A stretch of DNA of 64,000 bases, from NCBI RefSeq assembly GCF_047496725.1, contig NC_132980.1, forward strand, positions 11,114,572-11,178,571, read 5' to 3'. Source of the stretch: Anoplolepis gracilipes (Eukaryota > Arthropoda > Insecta > Hymenoptera > Formicidae). The translations under genes and the position numbers were made by a program. Below, in pieces: positions 12,768 to 27,000 of this stretch (position 1 is its first letter; each line of letters opens with the position of its first letter). The notes under the pieces are model-generated. The model searched no databases, was not told the origin of the DNA, and was given only the letters and a program-made list of their open reading frames with translations.

Positions 12768-14075
12768 CGGCGTTGTCGACGACGCTCTCGTCTCGTCGTT
12801 CTCTACGTTCAAGCACAGCTTGTCCATACTGAACGACACCGGCGGCTGCAATTTTGTCCTGCTGTTCTCCAAGATGTCGTCCGAGCTCACCGTCTTCCTT
12901 TTCAAATTACCGCGTAATGTCCGGGAACCGTTCGCCTTCTCCGAGTCGGGCGACGCCGACATTGGTCTCTCCGCATCGTCGGAGACGTTCGCCTCCTCCG
13001 ATACCGACGACAGTCCGAATTCCTCCACTCTGGTGATCGAGCCGGACTCCTGGGTACGTGCTCGCGTCAGATCGTAGAAGCCGCGCTGCTTGCTCTTGGA
13101 CGTTCGTGCGAAAGCGGCATCGTCTCGCACCTTGACGCGAGAATGAAGTTTCTCGATGAAAAATCGATCAAAGTACAAAGTGGAAAGGCTCGATTGAGAA
13201 TTCTTTATTTCTGTGCGCGTTTTAATCGCCAGAGTATTATTATACGAAAAATGAATTTTTCCCGCAAACTTATATACAAAAAAAGAGAGTAATTATTTCC
13301 TACAGTTTTCTTCATGTCGAATATAATTCTAACAATTTTGAAAAATTTACGACTAAAATTTGTTTCAAAAGAACCATTTTGTATAAATTCTTTTTCTGAA
13401 TTAATAATTGAAAAATCGAATTAAAAAAATTATCCGTAATCAATGGCTTAATTTACCTCTTCTTGCAATAAATTTCGTGTATAACACTGATATGAAAGTC
13501 TAATACTTAATTAAATAAATTAAATAATATACTAAAATAATTATATAATTAAATGAATTTCTTCTCAATAAATTTGTTGCTGACAATAAAAAAAATGTTA
13601 TTATATTTAATTTTGAGTAATACTAACTAGAGTAATACTTTTTCAAGACATTGCATAATACAAGGCATGATAAACTACGTTAAAACAACTCTTTATTATT
13701 ACAACTTTAATTTCTGAAATTTATTAAAATTGTGATAGAACATTTGTGAGACTAAAATTCAATGGAACTAAAACTGCAAGAAATGAGTTTCTCTCGATTT
13801 TTCTTTAACCACGTTACCGAACTGTTTTTGCAACATTGTGTTTTCCTCGCTTTCCATGAATCGAGAAACTCGGAAATCTTGATATTCGAAACCCACATTA
13901 TGTTATTTAGCCCAACGTTGCCATCTATTATAGCCAATTGTAGGATCCTCGGGCGACGAAGTAGCGAATTAGGGTGAAAGCGGAATAAATCCGTAATTTG
14001 CGAGGGTCCACTTTATACACCGAGTTGTATACTTAACTCCTCTACAAATTATAAACTCATCCCGCCGAATTCCTC

Positions 14076-14140
<65 letters not shown>

Positions 14141-16796
14141 GAGCAACGGTATAAACATTAGTTAAAATTGACCAATTTAAGCAAACGGATTCAACTAATT
14201 TCCATAAATGACGTCGATTATAAATTTTTTCTTTCCACATTTTTTGACAGTTTCTCTCGGTGTTCATTTTCTCTATTCTAATGAAACGTGCGCAGCGTAA
14301 AAATATCCTTTCAATGCACAATTTTAATTTTCATTCTACGCATGTGCCTGGTGAAATGTGAAGTAATAGGAAAGAAGAGAAAGTGCTAAATACGGAGGTA
14401 CCAAGAATACAGAAATGCCAAGAAAGTCGGACTACAAAAGCTGCATGTAAATCTTGCCTCCGATAATTAAACGAAGTTCTCTACTTGTGTTTTCTAAAAA
14501 CTCTTTTATATTCTCCGTCTATTTTAAACTAATGTTTATTAATCGCGCGTCGATTTTGCGGCTATTTTTTTTTTTTTCCTTTTCGATGCTACCTCGGGAC
14601 TGAGAGCGCCGACCGCCTGCAGCCTCGCGTGCCTGTTTACGACCTCGCCGATCCTAGTCCTCTCCTCTCGCAACCAGCTACGCATCCTGCCCCAGGCTTT
14701 ACCCAATCGCCGCTTCTGCAGTTTTATCCGCCTGCTGCGGTCGGAACCGCCGCTCACTGAGCCTTCCTCGTTCGGGCATTCGGGATCAGAGTACGATCCT
14801 GACATCGATGCTATCCCGGCGTCGTAGCCGTCGCTGTCGGACGCGCCGTAGCTTCTTCGGCCGGACTTGAGCGACCTGGTGGAACGTTTCGTCTGGTCGC
14901 GTTGTTGTTTCCTCTTGTAGAGAGAAACGTTCGATCGTGCCGTCTCTCCCTCTTGCGACTCGTTCAAGGACACGTCCTTGGCCGGCCTCGGCACGTCGTA
15001 GAGAGCCTGAGTCGTCGGCGACGAGGATTCGACACTCATCGGTTCCTTATCGTCGGATTGCTCCAGGGAGACTCGACTCGGGACGGTGCTCTTAGGAAAA
15101 TCGTACAGCTGATTCTCCGGCGAGTCCTTGACCCCCCGATCGCTCGTGTCGACCTCCAGAATCACTATCTCGTCCCCGTCATCGTGAAATTTCTCGTCGA
15201 CACGCAGGAAGCTGAAGCTGATCGTCGGCACTCCGTCGACGTCTGTCTCTACCATCGTAGTGGCGTTCAGCTCCACTGTGGTGCTATGCCTCTTCCTATT
15301 TTGATTTCTATCGTTTAGAGCTGCCTCCTTGTTCTGATACAACGCTTCGTTAAACGACAAGGGTCTTGCAACTATCGTCGTATCCTTTTCCAAACATTTA
15401 ACAACGTTCGCGTCCCCCGAGGCTCTAAGATCTCTTGTACGAGTCTCTTTCTTGAAGGAACAAGTCTCGGGATTCTTATCGGTAGAGTCGACTTCTGATG
15501 TCTCTTTCTCGCAAGACTTCTTACTCTCCTCGTTGTCCACGACATCGCGTCGTTCCGTCTCCTCGTGGAACTCGCGACAATGCACGATAATCGGTGCCGG
15601 AACATCGTACCACGTTGCCGTCGCGACACCCACAGTGTCATTGCTCAAGGTCGAGCTCTTCGCGGGCGACCTCAAGGCTGTCAAAACATGTCTCACCTCG
15701 TTCATCTCCGATATATATATAATGTGTGTAATATGTATAGAACGATAACAGAGTTCTCTCTCTCTCTTTCCTCACGACCTTTGATTCTAATCTACAATCA
15801 ATACCCCTTGAGTCTCTTTTCTTCACTCCTTCTCTTTCTCTCTCTTTCTTCAGCTAGATCCCGTTGCGTGAAACGCCATTAAGTCACGATTGAATCGCGA
15901 CGAGCAACGGTGTAGCAATACATGTCTATTACCGCACACGGGAAGAACGTCGTTAGCCGCGATATCCACATTTCCTATTCTATTTCCTCGAGCGAGCGGA
16001 AGACTTTTGATTTCCGACTGTTAATTTTCGTTATAGACGAAGTAAGATGGTGTTAAAATCGAGTGATATTATACTCTGTCGTCGCATTCGATGCGAGTAA
16101 TTAATGCGCGTGACACTCTTATCACGCGGAGAATTCTTCGCGTTCCTCTTCTTTTCATCAGAATTTTTCTTCGTACGAAGCGTAGGAGACTATTTTCAGA
16201 TGGTCCCATATTTTACATCGCCTAAACATACTTTCCATTTTGTCACTTGTCGACTAAATTTAACATCACACATATCCCCACGGCTTATTTCTTTCATTCA
16301 CGCAAAATCGCTTTCGTTTATCCGTCAAAGTATTATCCTATTACAAATTTCGCTTATAGTAAAAATATTACAGTCTCGTCTTCACAATCTCTTACGGCAA
16401 GGACACTGCAATTTGCCGCATCACGCGCGTATCACTTATCATCATTCCCAGCGAGAATGCCAATGCGACGCCTCGAAATTCTTACATCCTACAAAAATTT
16501 CACAGCAAGGCCTCGAGATATAAATTCCGCGGAGCGAATCACTCTATATTCTGCAATCTGTCGCCTCGGACTTTCGTCTATTCTTGCGCAACAAAAAATT
16601 CTCCAGACATGGACGAGGAAGGAGCCTCGATAGAAGAGCCTTCGTGCCACAATCAAGCCGGAGACACTGGTATGACGCGAAAGTCAGAAAAGGAGCGACA
16701 CGCAATAACGACAATGACGTTTCTGCTTCGCGAAGGAAGGGGAGGTGAAGAGGAGCAATGGTGCGGAACCAATATTACATACATATACGAGATAAG

Positions 16797-16832
<36 letters not shown>

Positions 16833-17525
16833 CGTCGAATAAATTTACCGCGAATATATATTTACCGCGCTTCGCTTTATTTACGAGTCATCGGCTTAAC
16901 GCTCACGTGCCTTGGAAACGCAACGGCGCCGTCGCGAACAGATGGAATCGCGAGCACGCGCGTGAGCAAATGACGTTTCATTCGAGCGCGAGGCGAGAAC
17001 GACAGCCCGGCTATTATGTAATTACGAGGTGTCGCGTTCCAATTTTCGTCCGAGGATAATAACGTCCACGTTATCTTTCCTTCCTCCTTGCCGTTTTTCG
17101 CGCTCTCGTTGCGCATCACGCGCGACCGCCCGACGTCACGTCGCGCACTGGATAGCGCGTCGGGCCGCGGACGGCGACGAGTCTTCTTCGATGATGATCG
17201 GCCGGATTCGCGTTAGCGAGCAAAAACCAGCCGCCGCCTCGGCTCGGCGCGAGTCCACCACGGCGACGCGAATTCGCAAAAGTTAAATTCGTTGCGCTTT
17301 CGTGCGGAATTGCACGCCGTACAGGTGTACGTCGTGCGAAACGTCAAACACACATGTTTCTAAAAAAAAAAAAAAAAAAAAAAAAAGACAAATACTTGTT
17401 TCAAAAAAACGAGGAAAAAAAGGATACTATGTTTTTGCTCGAAAAATGCGTTAAATCAATCAAATAATTTTGCAGAATTGCACGCCGTAGAGGTGTACGT
17501 CGTGCGAAACGTCAAACACACATGT

Positions 17526-17557
<32 letters not shown>

Positions 17558-20500
17558 GACAAATACTTGTTTCAAAAAAACGAGGAAAAAAAGGATACTA
17601 TGTTTTTGCTCGAAAAATGCGTTAAATCAATTAAATAATTTTCTTTTAAAATCCAAAAAAATATACATATGTCGAATCACTATACAACAGAGTTAACGCG
17701 CTAATCGATCCGCTAAACGCTGACCTCCACGACGGTAAATAAAGACGATAAATATGTATGTATCCGCGCGTGATATCGATCTTGAAATGGTATTAAATAT
17801 TCAACGTCGAATCGAGACTGGAACGCGTTACGGTTTTCGAGGATAATCCCTGAAACGAGTCCGACACGATCACAAACATCACCGTGTTATGCGAAATCTT
17901 TGACTTCCTACGCGTCCGTATCGGAGCGACGCGACGACTGCCACCTGGAAGTTGGCATTATACAATCGCGGCGGACAATTATGTTATATACCGTGTGTAC
18001 CCCTATTGCGCAACCGCACACCGGCGTATTCTTTTTGCGGCGGCACGTTTCGCACTTTATCCCGAAGAATCGTCGATCCGTGATCTCGAATTAGCCGAGA
18101 GATCGTCCCCTCCTCTCTGCTTCCTACAACGATATTATTACGCCGCGGGAAGCGATCGTCTAAAGAGATCTCTCTCTCTCTCTCTCTCTCTTTCTATACT
18201 TTGTAGTTAGTAAGGCATTGTAATTTCAATTAAAATGCTATTAAATCGATCGATAAATTAAAGCTTAGATAATTAAATATCAAGATATTCAATGAAACAT
18301 GCTTTGTAATGATTATTCATTAAAGATCTCAAACTCTTGCATTGTAATTTATTTAATTGAATTTATTGCGCTCTTTTCTGCAACGCTCGGTTTATCTTTC
18401 ATCCTCTACTTGACGAATAAATAACAATTAACTAATGCTATAAAATTCTACGAACATTAAAAAAGATAAATTACATTTCTCTTCCTTATTCTGACATTTT
18501 GTAAAATATCTGCAATGATGTGTCATATGTTTATAGAATATTTATAAAAAAAATAAGAGTGAAATTTTTTTATATCTCTCGATTTGAAAATTCCTGCACG
18601 ATGATGATTACTTTGCATTCCACTCACAAAGGTGTAAAAATCGAGGCCACGCCGGCATTCTCGCTGTTGCTCGAATAAGCAACGCGGTTGTCACGAAAAT
18701 AGATACTCTACGGACCAACGCTAATTCCTTGCGAAGAATTATCTCTTTAATCTCTAAATAGCCACATGATTTTAAACAAACTCTTTGCTGCTTGCTATAC
18801 AACATTATAAATAATGATACGGCAACATTTTTCATATACACAATAAAAGAACATTTTATATAGAGAAAAGTTAAATATAATGTGTATTATATATATAAAA
18901 ATGTAATAAAAATATAGCATCAGAAATAAAAAGTAACGCATAATTCCAGCAAATCTCTCAAACAAAATTTAAATTTAATCTTCGCGCGTTCTTTATATAA
19001 ATCGATCGCGATTCATTTCGATTAGTTTTATCTTTGCGTTCCACAAAATGTCAAGGTTCGTTGTTACAATTCAGTGTCCTCGAAAAGAGAAGAAGAGAGA
19101 TAGGAAGAGAGAAGATGGAAACTCATCTGGGTATATACAAAATACTATACAATGCCTGAGAGCAATTATATATGTATCAGCCTTGCTTTTTTTATACTCA
19201 CAATCAAATTAAATAATACTAGTATTTTAAACTCGATAAACGACAAGCTCGTCAAGAGCCCAAATTTCGTCCCCTCCAATTTCTACCCCCTCTCATATAT
19301 AATACATATATAACGTATATCCTCTCCCACCGATTTTTCTAAACTCCTCTCGATCGCTGTCGCGCGCATCAAGATCGCGGTCGGGATCCCCCGCGAGAAT
19401 TCGCGTTCTTTCGACACTATATAACAATAGTAACTGGAAACACACGGCAGGTGCACACGCAGGAGAGAAAGATACACGCTCGTACGTACAACGTACCACG
19501 TACGCGCGTTTTAGGCGCGTACGTGCACGTAACGCTGCACCGGAGTCAACTGCGGTGCACGGTTGCGGACCGCTCGTCGTACTTTGCGGGAACGAGTGCG
19601 GAAACGCGTCAAGCACGCGCGGCGGGGGAGGGGAAAGGGGGAAGGGAGAGAGAGAGAGAGAGAGAGAGAACCAGCATGCGTGCACCGGAGTAACCCAAAA
19701 ACGAACGGTAGCATAGAGAGCACAGAATAGAGTTTTAAGACGACTTGTCTCTAAATGCGGTTCTCTCTATCTCTAGGCGGGGGATTACGGCTAGGGTTTG
19801 TGTGTGTGTGTGTGTGTGTGTTTTTCCGTTTCTCGGATTATATTTAACCCGCGCTGCCCTTAGCCGATCTCTTATCCCGCGGCTTCTCTTGTTCATTTGT
19901 CCGCGTAACGAGAGTCGCACGTGTGTCGCGCATGCGGAGCTTATGCGACTAACACACGTGTATAATAGAATTATTAAAGAGAAAGACAGGGAGAGGGAGA
20001 GAGAGAAAATTTGCATTTGCATTCTGTATATTTTGGAAAAATTCGAGTATAATTAGTTTTTCTAATTAAAATAATTTTTGCCTTAAAAAGTAAATATAAT
20101 GTTTATTAAAAATTCAAATACTGAGATATTAAATTGTTCGTAGATTAAAAAATCCTTGTAAATATTAAGAAAAAAGACAAGTTGGAAATGAAATAAATAA
20201 ATTGTATAAGCCATCAAATGTGTTATTTATGATTATCGAGAATAATACGGAGCTTATGCGACCAACACATACGTATAATAGAATTATTAAAGAGAAAGAG
20301 AGAGAGAAAGACAGGGAGAGGGAGAGGGAGAGAGAGAGAGAAAGTATGCATTTGTATTCTGTGTATTTTGGAAAAATTCGAGTATAATTAGTTTTTCTAA
20401 TTAAAATCATTTTTGCCTTAAAAAGTAAATATAATGTTTATTAAAAATTCAAATACTGAGATATTAAATTGTTCGCAGATTAAAATATCCTTGTAAATAT

Positions 20501-23500
20501 TAAGAAAAAAGACAAGTTGGAAATAAAATAAATAAATTGTATAGTAAGTGTAATAAAAAATAGTTATTTTACAGAACAACTGCATTAATATACCGATGAA
20601 AAGATCTAAATTGAATACAATAACGTCGAAAAAGAAAAATTATAAGATATGCGAGAGAAGAGAATTATTAAACAAGTTTTCACATACGTTATTTACTGGT
20701 GTCCATTTGATTTCTATGTAAAAGCCTTATCGCGCATGTAGTATAAATAACCGGAATAAATCGAATATTGCGAAGCCTTTTATGCTAAGCGAGCATTACG
20801 CTGTCGTCAAAGACACCGGGACGTACATACTTCTTGCGATAAGAATGTAACGATGGAAAAAGTTGTAAGAAGCCTCGCATGCAATTTCCATTCTATGCGA
20901 GTGAACGTTTCGCGAAATTGCAGATTTCTTGGGAAATTTTAAGGGAACACTGCATTTGCACCGGTATACGACCTCGACACAGGCGTGATCAAGGGTTGCG
21001 ATTGCATCAAAGTGTATTCGTATACTATTGTTCTTATCGACGCTAAACGCGTACATTAATACAGGTCTGCCACGGGGAATAACGGTAACAGAAACCGTCG
21101 AGCGACGATGGTTGATATGTAGGAAGTGCGACAATTACGCGTAATACACACACACCATTTCGAGAAGTGGTGCGTATCCGATAAGCGGAAAAGACATCTG
21201 GAAAAAAAAATGCATCAGATAGCGAGACAAATATCGCGCTGAGAAAGTGGCGTTACAGGAAAACGTCGCGCTCCAAGAAAATTATTCGCGTGAAATTAAT
21301 AGAGCAATCAGCTTTCATGAAATCGCAAATATCGCAGGCGTCTCGGTAGATATTAAAAGCCTAAGCCCCGTAGCGAGATATCATGTAATTATCCCCCTCT
21401 CTGATAATTAATCTTATATTATTCCTAATATTCTCAAGTGATGTTCCTTACGGCGTATGCGGCGTATATATTATTCCCCGTTCGCTAATAAATGATCGAG
21501 TCTGCGAGCAATCTGCAATTTTTTTTTATACAACTAGGTTATATATATATCTCACGTAAATTGCTTTTTATTCTAATATATATGTGTAATTATGATAATT
21601 AAGACAAATAATATAGCATATATTGCATGAATATGACCTATAAGTTTTTTCTAATTTCTTTTACCAACGAAGGAATACCAGCGCAATTGCAACGAGAAAT
21701 AATATATGCAGTTTGTCACAGGAAATATCAGGTGATAGCGGAGTCATTTTACGTGCAACGCATATACGTACTGCACATAAACTTAAGGGGAAAAAAAAGA
21801 TGGTATGCGTCGCTATCATCATTGATTTTGTAAATATTGTATTTGTGATGCAAGACTATATATACGTGAAAAATAATTTGCGAAAAATATAAATGCGATC
21901 CTCATCGCGCTTTTCGCGTATCGCTCTCGTTAAATTTTGCGCCGCTTTGAATTACGAGCCATGTCGAGATAACGCGTACGTCAACAACGTCGCCTCCTTA
22001 TCACCTGCATGACACATATGCATTCCCATACACGCGTCACCGTGTTTTTCTTTCCTTACGTAACAATCGAATTTGTAGGAAAAGAAAATATTTTCCGACG
22101 CAAAATGTGTGTGACGAGAAAATATAGCTTGATTCGACAAATATACACTCAAAAAAATGATCTTGCAATTTAAACAAAAATTTTCTAGATGTAAAAAATT
22201 CACTGAAACAGATAAATTATTAGCAACGACTGTGATACTGCATATATTTTGCACTTAATCGATTTAAATGACAGAGACAGAATTTATTTCTGTACTATGA
22301 GTGTAATTTAGAAAGAAATTTTGTCTGTGATGCTTATCTTTAAGGCTTATATTGTCAAGGACAATTATTTTGTGATTAATATTTGGCAATGGGATCTAAA
22401 TTTTCTAGAGGTATTACTAGAATATTGCTGTTATAAATTCTATACTTGATAAACGATATTCTAACAGATATAAAAAGTAGCGATAAATTTTAATTGAAAC
22501 ATCTAGAATTCTATCTATATTAGCAAAATATTTTTTCGAACATAGACATAAGCAGACACATTTGGCGTTCTATGTGTTATAAAATAAATATAAAAAATTG
22601 ATTAGAGAAGACTATAATATCTATATTTTTTATTTTGAGTTTTAAAATTTTTAATTATTTTAAAAATCTTAAATGTAGCTCGTATATTTCATGGATCATA
22701 AATTGTTTTTATATTCACTCAAAAAAATGATTTTGCAACTTGAACAAAAATTTTCTAGGTGTAAAAAATTCACTGAAACAGATAAATTATTAGCAAATAA
22801 TAATAAATAAAATGTGATATTGCATATATATTTTGCACTTAACCGATTTAAATGACAGAATCAGAATTTATATCTGTACTATTAGTGTAATTTAGACGAA
22901 AAATTTTTCTGCGATGCCTATCGTCAAGGACAATTATATTTGTGATTAATATTTGGCAATGGAATCTAAATTTTCTAAAGGTATTGCTAGAATATTGCTG
23001 CTTTAAATTCTATAGGTGACGAACAATATTCTAACAGATACAAAAAGTAGCGATAAATTTTAATCGAGACATCTAGGAATCTATCTACATTAGCATAATA
23101 TTTTTTTGAGTGTACAGGACATTGAAACCGTTTATTTCAAGACTTGCCAAATATTTGCGCGTCAATCTATCTAAAGATTATTGGAACGGAAACATAGTCA
23201 CGATAGTGACTTTGTAGCTACTCGGCGAATGGATGCTAAATCCAATCTTATGTTAATTTCTGCAATTTGTCGAACCAAAACTGTGCCGCTCGAATAGTAG
23301 TCGGTGTAGATTTAACACGAAACCGCAAATTCAAAACAATTCTCCGCATGGGGAAGTGGCACGAAGATAAAACTCGGGCGAAAATTCATCAAGTCATCCT
23401 ACTGATCTCCTTCCACATTTCTTCTGCTATTTGCGAGCTACTTTCCTGATGCGAGATCTTGGTATTCCATCTTTTATGACAATACAATTCTCTACGGCTT

Positions 23501-23952
23501 CTCGTTCAAAGAGATTAACCTCTAGCGAGATATTATTCGATGAATTAATATTAGCACGAATCGATGATTCATGACCGTGAAATTGATATAATTTCCAAGA
23601 TATGGAATGATTTATCATCATGTCTATTAATATTTACTTATCATAAATTTCTTTTAGATTGCAACATATGTATAATATAACAACTTTAAAAAATATGCAC
23701 CACAAATATTAAAATACCTAAACAAATACTTATTGCTGATGAAAAAAACTTTTTTTCAGTTTATATATCTTTAAGACAGCAAAATATATTTTATTATAAA
23801 TTTTTTCGCACATTAGAATCATGTATAAAAAGTTACGTATAACTTTAACTTTCTAAATAAAATATTTTATTAATTTAGTTAGAAAATTGAGAAATAATTA
23901 TGAAATTTTAGATTAACAAAAAAATATATTAATATAATGTTATTATAGTAAT

Positions 23953-24008
<56 letters not shown>

Positions 24009-27000
24009 CAAAGTATAATATTGTATTTCTTAAATTATATAATATGTAATATAAAACAAGTAAAAAAATAATATAAATATCTCAATCAAATTATTTTGAT
24101 ATTTTTCGTTTATTGTTATATATTCGCAACTTTTCGGGTATGATCCCGTACAAGTACATGCGTACTTTGACAGATGCGGAGTGACGTGCTTCTAGCGGAT
24201 TTCGAACACGTGTCGCGTATCCGGCATATTGAGACGAGAGGCCGAATATGAAGAGAGCACGTTAATAACAGAACAACGTTTCTCGCTTCTCTCTCTCTCT
24301 CTCTCTCTCTGTCTCGCCAAACGCATACTCGAGTACTCACGTGGGAGTTTTGCGGGGACTTGTTGGGACGGATCCAACCGGAGAGCCAGTGACGTGAGAC
24401 CGGAAGCATTCTAGCGTCGCGCTGATGTAACGCGTGTCCATACACGGTCGTGTCGCATCGACGATTATATCGTGACGTCTTTAGTAATATATAAGATCGA
24501 GCGAGCCAATCGTGATTATATCACGTTTAACTAAATCTAATTGTCAATATTATTTCGTTAAATTAGCCAAGGATTAACGCTCCTGATTAATAATCTTTAT
24601 GCTAACCATATTCGATCATTGAAAAAACATTACGACTCGCCACTGAAACTTCGACGCGAGTTCAAGATGAGAACTGACTAGTGACAATTGTGAGGTTCGC
24701 AACAAAACCTTCGCTGCTTATCGCGTTAATCATTGCGTTATCTCGATTTATTTAAAAATGTCGGAGTCGCTCTCTTAATCGGCGTTTTATTTTATATATA
24801 ATATATATCTTAAAGAAAGCGATTTAAGATACGCGAATTCTTTTTTATGTGTTCTATACATGTATTCAGAAATCCATATTCAAAATTATGTAGCTCTATA
24901 TTCGAGTGTTAAAATGACAAAATTGTGATGAAATCGTTTGCATTTAGATGGATGATACGATCGATAAGATCGGAGATAAAAAATATCTGAAAGAAATTTC
25001 GTTGCTGATATTCTCCCGTAAGTAAAAATCAATGTTCGAGAAATCGAGCGCGTGTTTAAAATTCGCGTATTTTTTTGTTAACACGTTCGTTCACACCTGG
25101 TGCCCACTCGCTACTTTCTTTATTCATTTCTCGCGGCAGATGCGGAAGAGATTTCCTTCCCTTTCGTGTGGACCGTAAAACGAAGAACGCGACTAACGAG
25201 AGAAGGTAGTTAATTGATGAGTATAATTAAATCGCTGAACAAAGTATCCCCCTCCCCCCCGACAGTCTACTTTCGCCGAAACATTTGACAGACAGTAAAA
25301 GAAAAAAAGTTATCCTTGGATAAATACCACCGAAAAAAATATTTTGCTAATGTAGATAGATTTTTCTAGATGTCTCGATTAAAATTTATTACTATTTTTA
25401 TATCTGTTAGAATATTGTTTGTCACGTATAGAATTTATAGCAGAAATATTCTAGCAATACCTCTAGAAAATTTAGATCCCATTGCCAAATATTAATCACA
25501 AATATAATTGTCCTTGACGATAGGCATCGCAGAAAAATTTTCTGTCTAAATTACACTAATAGTACAGATATAAATTCTGTCTCTGTCATTTAAATTAAAT
25601 CGATTAAGTGTAAAATATATGCAGTGTTACAGTATTTAGTAATAATTTATCTGTTTCAGTGAATTTTTTACACCTAGAAAATTTTTGTTCATGTTGCAAG
25701 ATCGTTTTTTTGAGTGACGCGTTATAAATCTGTCATCGTGCGAAATAGTGCGTAAGCGCGTCGCTTGCAAAAAAGCAGACGCAGGAATTAAACCCCGTTA
25801 CCGTTCGATGTAAAGCGTTTGCTCTCTTTTCGCCAGATGTGATCCGTCATCCGTCCTTTTTTTGATCGATTACTTGACAGAGATTCCGAGTTTTCCCGCC
25901 AAATATTTCACGAAAGTTGAATAACTTTAATTGCATGCCCGACATGCAGGTTTAAACAAATTGAAAAAAAAAAAAAACGGTCGCGATAAACAGTGAAAAT
26001 TTAGGATTTAAATCAAATGACAAAGTTTGATCGAAATCTGACTTGGAACGAAAATTGCGGTCAATCATCTTATATCGATAATAACATTAACATTAAAAAG
26101 CATTCAAGCGCGCGTGCGTACCTTCCCTTATCCTGATGCGCATGTACTCTTATGGGTCAACTAAAGGTGTCAATGAGTCTTTGACTTACGGTAATTAGCA
26201 CGACTTCATTAAGTATCGAATGGCGACAAGGCCATGTTGGAAATAGCGTGTCCGTGAACAAAGACCTGAACTCTTCACGTTGTGTCAACAGATATGACAC
26301 ATGATATGACAAGGAGCAATATAAGTTTTCCCAAAATTTAAAATTTCGTATTCGTTTTTTAAAAAAGTTTTATATATTTACATGCAGACGAAAAAAACGT
26401 AATCTTGGAAAAAAATAAGAAAAATTAGAAATAGAGAGACGGCCAATAATAATTAAAAAAACTTAAATTATAAAATATATTATAAAATTATATTTTAAAA
26501 TTCATCTAATATATAATTTTTATTTTAATAATATTTTTAGATTTGTATTATATTTCGCATTTATGGATTTTTTTAATTTTGCCTCATCTTTTAAGGATTC
26601 GGATATATCATTTATCCAAGGAAGCCATATTAGGGGAATTCTGGGTTAGAGAGCGACATGAGGGTAACCGTGAATTAAGAGACTTTATTAATTTGGACCA
26701 GTTTCTTCATTATAAGCAGACACTTTTTATCGTTAGGTAATCGATACAGCGATATCGCGTAGCGGTACTGTGTGGTCATACCGTCATATCGCCAGGGCTA
26801 AGCGGAAGCGAGTTGTCCACCGGAACCGGTATTTCTTTCACGATCCGCTCGAGCCGTAACAAATGCAAAAAGGACACGCGTGCCGCTTTGAGTACACGGT
26901 ACAAACATGTTACCAGCGTGCTTCCGTTAATTTGACACTCCACAAAAAAATTGCTATGTAGCAGCATAAATGCTAATTAATTAATTTAGTGCTTTAATAC

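Larger units (their letters stand above)
15698..22143. other. Large intronic/intergenic stretch with GC-rich islands and tandem duplications
   Basis: GC- and CpG-rich islands at about 16600-17290, 17880-18130 and 19380-19960 stand out from AT-rich DNA. Frames inside them lack splice-supported structure. They could be alternative promoters or regulatory elements of the minus-strand gene. Two tandem duplications and several (GA)n/(CT)n tracts are listed separately. I find no supportable complete gene. Confidence 0.45.

Noticed and set aside
14902..15318. 138-codon plus-strand frame opposite the large YxxP exon
   Set aside because: Antisense shadow of the minus-strand coding exon.
20796..21134. 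112-codon minus-strand frame near 21 kb
   Set aside because: No ATG at its start, no splice sites, and no motif I recognise. Probably chance.
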